Of a DNA stretch of 64,000 bases, positions 62,358-64,000 are shown one piece after another. The stretch spans positions 1-64,000 of the forward strand of contig NZ_CP075584.1 of assembly GCF_027594785.1 (NCBI RefSeq), in the 5' to 3' direction. Every line of letters starts with the position of its first letter. Positions within the stretch are counted from its first letter, which is position 1. The position numbers and the translations under genes were made by a program. The DNA is from Cryobacterium breve. GTDB taxonomy: Bacteria; Actinomycetota; Actinomycetes; Actinomycetales; Microbacteriaceae. Under the pieces are notes generated by a model. It saw only the letters and a list, made by a program, of their open reading frames with translations, searched no databases and was not told the DNA's origin.

Positions 62358-63085
62358 CCCCGCCATCCCGTTCCGCCATGCCGAGCCCGTGCTCGTGGAC
62401 GCGTCCGGCCCAGCCGCCGGAGCCGTGCCCGCAGCCGCGACGACGGCGACCCCGGTCGCCCGCCCGACCGCAGAGACCGCAGGCGACCTGCCGTTCTCAG
62501 CGATCTCCTTCCCGACCCTGCGCGCTGTCGCCGGCGACAACACTCTTGAGACCGCACGGGTCCAGGGACACGCAGCCGGCTACACGGCGGGCATGCGGGC
62601 CGCCGCGGGCGACATCACTGCCCAGATCGCCCGCCTCGAGGCCGACCACGCCGCCCGGGTGTGGCAGGTCCAGGCGCAGGCTCGACCGCACGGTCGGCCT
62701 CCTCACCGCCGCGACCCACGCGCTCGACGAGCGCACCCAGCCGGTGCTGCTCGAGGTCGAAGACACCCTGCTCGCCGCGGCGCTCGACCTCGCGGAGGCC
62801 GTGATCGGGTACGAGCTCAGTGACGGAGTGGGCGCCGCACGGCTGGCCCTGCGCCGCGCACTCGACCCTGCGTCGCCGACACGTCCGAACGTGGTGCGCA
62901 TGCATCCCGCCGACCTCGCCGTGATCGACCCGACCGTGCTCGCCGCAACCGGCGTGCAGTTCCAGGCCGACCCGTCGCTCGCCCGTGGCGACGCCGTCTC
63001 CGAGTTCGCGGACGGTTTCCTCGACGCCCGGATCGGCACTGCGTTCGAGCGGGCCCGCGCCGCGCTCGTCGGGGGAACCCGATGA
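62347..63085 (+). CDS. fliH: Flagellar assembly protein FliH (1-nt insertion)
   Basis: About 245-aa regulator of the export ATPase FliI. A Pro/Ala-rich N-terminus is followed by ETARVQGHAAGYTAGMRAAA (FliH-like G-x3-G repeats), then after an extra G at 62679 (CAGCTC read as CAGGCTC) LDRTVGLLTAATHALDERTQ, LLAAALDLAEAVIGYELSDG, NVVRMHPADLAVIDP and LARGDAVSEFADGFLDARIG. Removing the base gives 246 codons. ATG 62347 overlaps the fliG stop; its stop overlaps fliI (ATGA). Confidence 0.88.
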
Positions 63086-64000
63086 CCCTCACCTGGGAAC
63101 CGCGCCCCGAAGCGTTCGCGCGTGCCCTTCGCGTCGCCCGCCCCGAGCGGGTCGGCGTGGTCTCGTCCATCGTCGGCCTCGGCCTCGAGGTTCGCGGGCT
63201 CAACTCCGCGATCGGTGACCTTGTCGCGATCGGGAACGACGCCGAGATCGACGCGGAGGTCGTCGCGACGACGCAGGACGGCATCCGCTGCATGCCGCTC
63301 GGCCGGATGACCGGGATCCGGGTCGGCGCGCCGGTCCGGTCCGACGCCACCCCGCACTTCGTGCCCACCGGAAACGGTCTCTTCGGCCGCGTCATCGACG
63401 GCATGGGCCGCCCCATCGACGGGAAGGGCCCCCTCGTCGTCGAGGAATACGTCTCGATCGACCACGACAGCCCCTCCGCGATGCAGCGATCGCGGATCAC
63501 GACACCGCTGCAGGCTCGGCGTGCGCGTGCTCGACACCCTCACGAGCGTCGGCCGCGGCCAGCGCATGGGCCTCTTCGCCGGCTCCGGGGTCGGCAAGTC
63601 TTCGCTGCTGTCGATGATCGCCCGGGGCACCGACGCCCAGGTCTCCGTGATCGCCCTCGTCGGAGAGCGCGGCCGCGAAGTTCGCGAGTTCCTCGAAGAC
63701 GACCTCGGTGCGGAGGGCCTCGCCCGCTCGATCGTCGTGGTGTCGACCTCGGACGAACCCGCGATGATGCGCCTGCGCGCGGCCTTCGTGGCGACCCGCA
63801 TCGCCGAATCCTTCCGCGACCAGGGCGCAGACGTCATGCTGATGATGGACTCCCTCACCCGGGTCGCGATGGCCCAGCGGGAGATCGGCCTCTCCGTCGG
63901 CGAACCGCCGGCCACCCGCGGCTACCCGCCATCGACGTTCTCGTTGCTGGCGCGCCTCCTCGAGCGTGCGGGCACCGACCAGTCCGGCTCGATCACCGGC
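63082..64000 (+). CDS. fliI: Flagellum-specific ATPase FliI (partial at window edge, 1-nt insertion)
   Basis: F1-beta-like ATPase that energises flagellar type III export; the 3' part lies outside the window. Seen: [40 protein letters not shown], after an extra G at 63513 (CAGCTC read as CAGGCTC) [20 protein letters not shown], Walker [33 protein letters not shown], Walker [21 protein letters not shown] and [12 protein letters not shown]. Start ATG 63082 overlaps fliH. Apart from the indel it is normal. Confidence 0.93.
   Translation, partial: MTLTWEPRPEAFARALRVARPERVGVVSSIVGLGLEVRGLNSAIGDLVAIGNDAEIDAEVVATTQDGIRCMPLGRMTGIRVGAPVRSDATPHFVPTGNGLFGRVIDGMGRPIDGKGPLVVEEYVSIDHDSPSAMQRSRITTPLQARRARARHPHERRPRPAHGPLRRLRGRQVFAAVDDRPGHRRPGLRDRPRRRARPRSSRVPRRRPRCGGPRPLDRRGVDLGRTRDDAPARGLRGDPHRRILPRPGRRRHADDGLPHPGRDGPAGDRPLRRRTAGHPRLPAIDVLVAGAPPRACGHRPVRLDHR

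Noticed and set aside
18126-63514. Programmed ribosomal frameshifting at AGGCTC
   Set aside because: It affects eleven sites in functionally unrelated genes, lacks a slippery heptamer or consistent downstream structure, and would need the same +1 event for basic proteins such as FliI and MogA. A sequencing artefact is simpler.

Overview
The window is high-GC actinobacterial chromosome, most likely from a Micrococcales member such as Microbacteriaceae. The reasons are strong G/C third-position bias, ClpS next to a DUF2017 protein, a DUF222/HNH element, a SufS-SufU pair and a compact Gram-positive flagellar cluster. I cannot name the genus. No rRNA, tRNA or CRISPR array was seen.

Layout. 216-6822: C1/formate and molybdenum block: formaldehyde dehydrogenase, moaA, fdhD, an SRPBCC/MarR pair with its own palindrome, and on the minus strand an FdhF/YdeP-type molybdopterin oxidoreductase. 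7037-12581: two glycosyltransferases, clpS-DUF2017 and a DUF1275 membrane protein. 12767-30046: a nearly complete purine and ureide catabolic island: acetamidase/formamidase, an AtzH-like/amidase fusion, PucG-type aminotransferase, allantoate amidohydrolase, MobA-like maturation protein, UraD-UraH fusion, guanine deaminase, urate oxidase, allantoinase, an adenine/adenosine-deaminase-family enzyme and a TauABC-like ABC transporter with a fused double permease. 30270-41055: a methyltransferase, xanthine-dehydrogenase-like subunits, mogA, a molybdate-sensing HTH-TOBE protein, modABC and sufS-sufU. Molybdate import, cofactor synthesis and several molybdoenzymes or their maturation factors therefore lie within about 40 kb. 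41392-47501: a BadF-type sugar kinase, two tiny membrane proteins, a secreted PKD-like protein, a lipoprotein, a CE7-type esterase and a three-gene b-type cytochrome operon. 47673-64000: the flagellar locus. flgN-flgK-flgL-fliW runs leftward; fliA-fliC-fliD-fliS-fliT(like) runs rightward; then come a tandem hairpin array and a DUF222/HNH gene, then flgB-flgC-fliE-fliF-fliG-fliH-fliI (cut by the window edge). Three sigma-28-like promoters (T[T/A]AC-N15-GCCGATAG) precede flgN, fliC and flgB.

Two window-wide observations matter most. First, at least eleven intergenic sites carry long imperfect palindromes of several distinct sequence families, some tandemly amplified, and every one lies next to at least one gene 3' end. 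Second, 18 otherwise normal genes are broken by about 26 single-base indels. Eleven of these are the same event, AGCTC read as AGGCTC (or its complement), and five are lost bases in G/C homopolymers. In every complete broken gene, correcting the indels gives a length divisible by three. I therefore treat these genes as intact and the indels as probable sequence errors, possibly linked to a base-modification motif, and annotate each gene over its full span.
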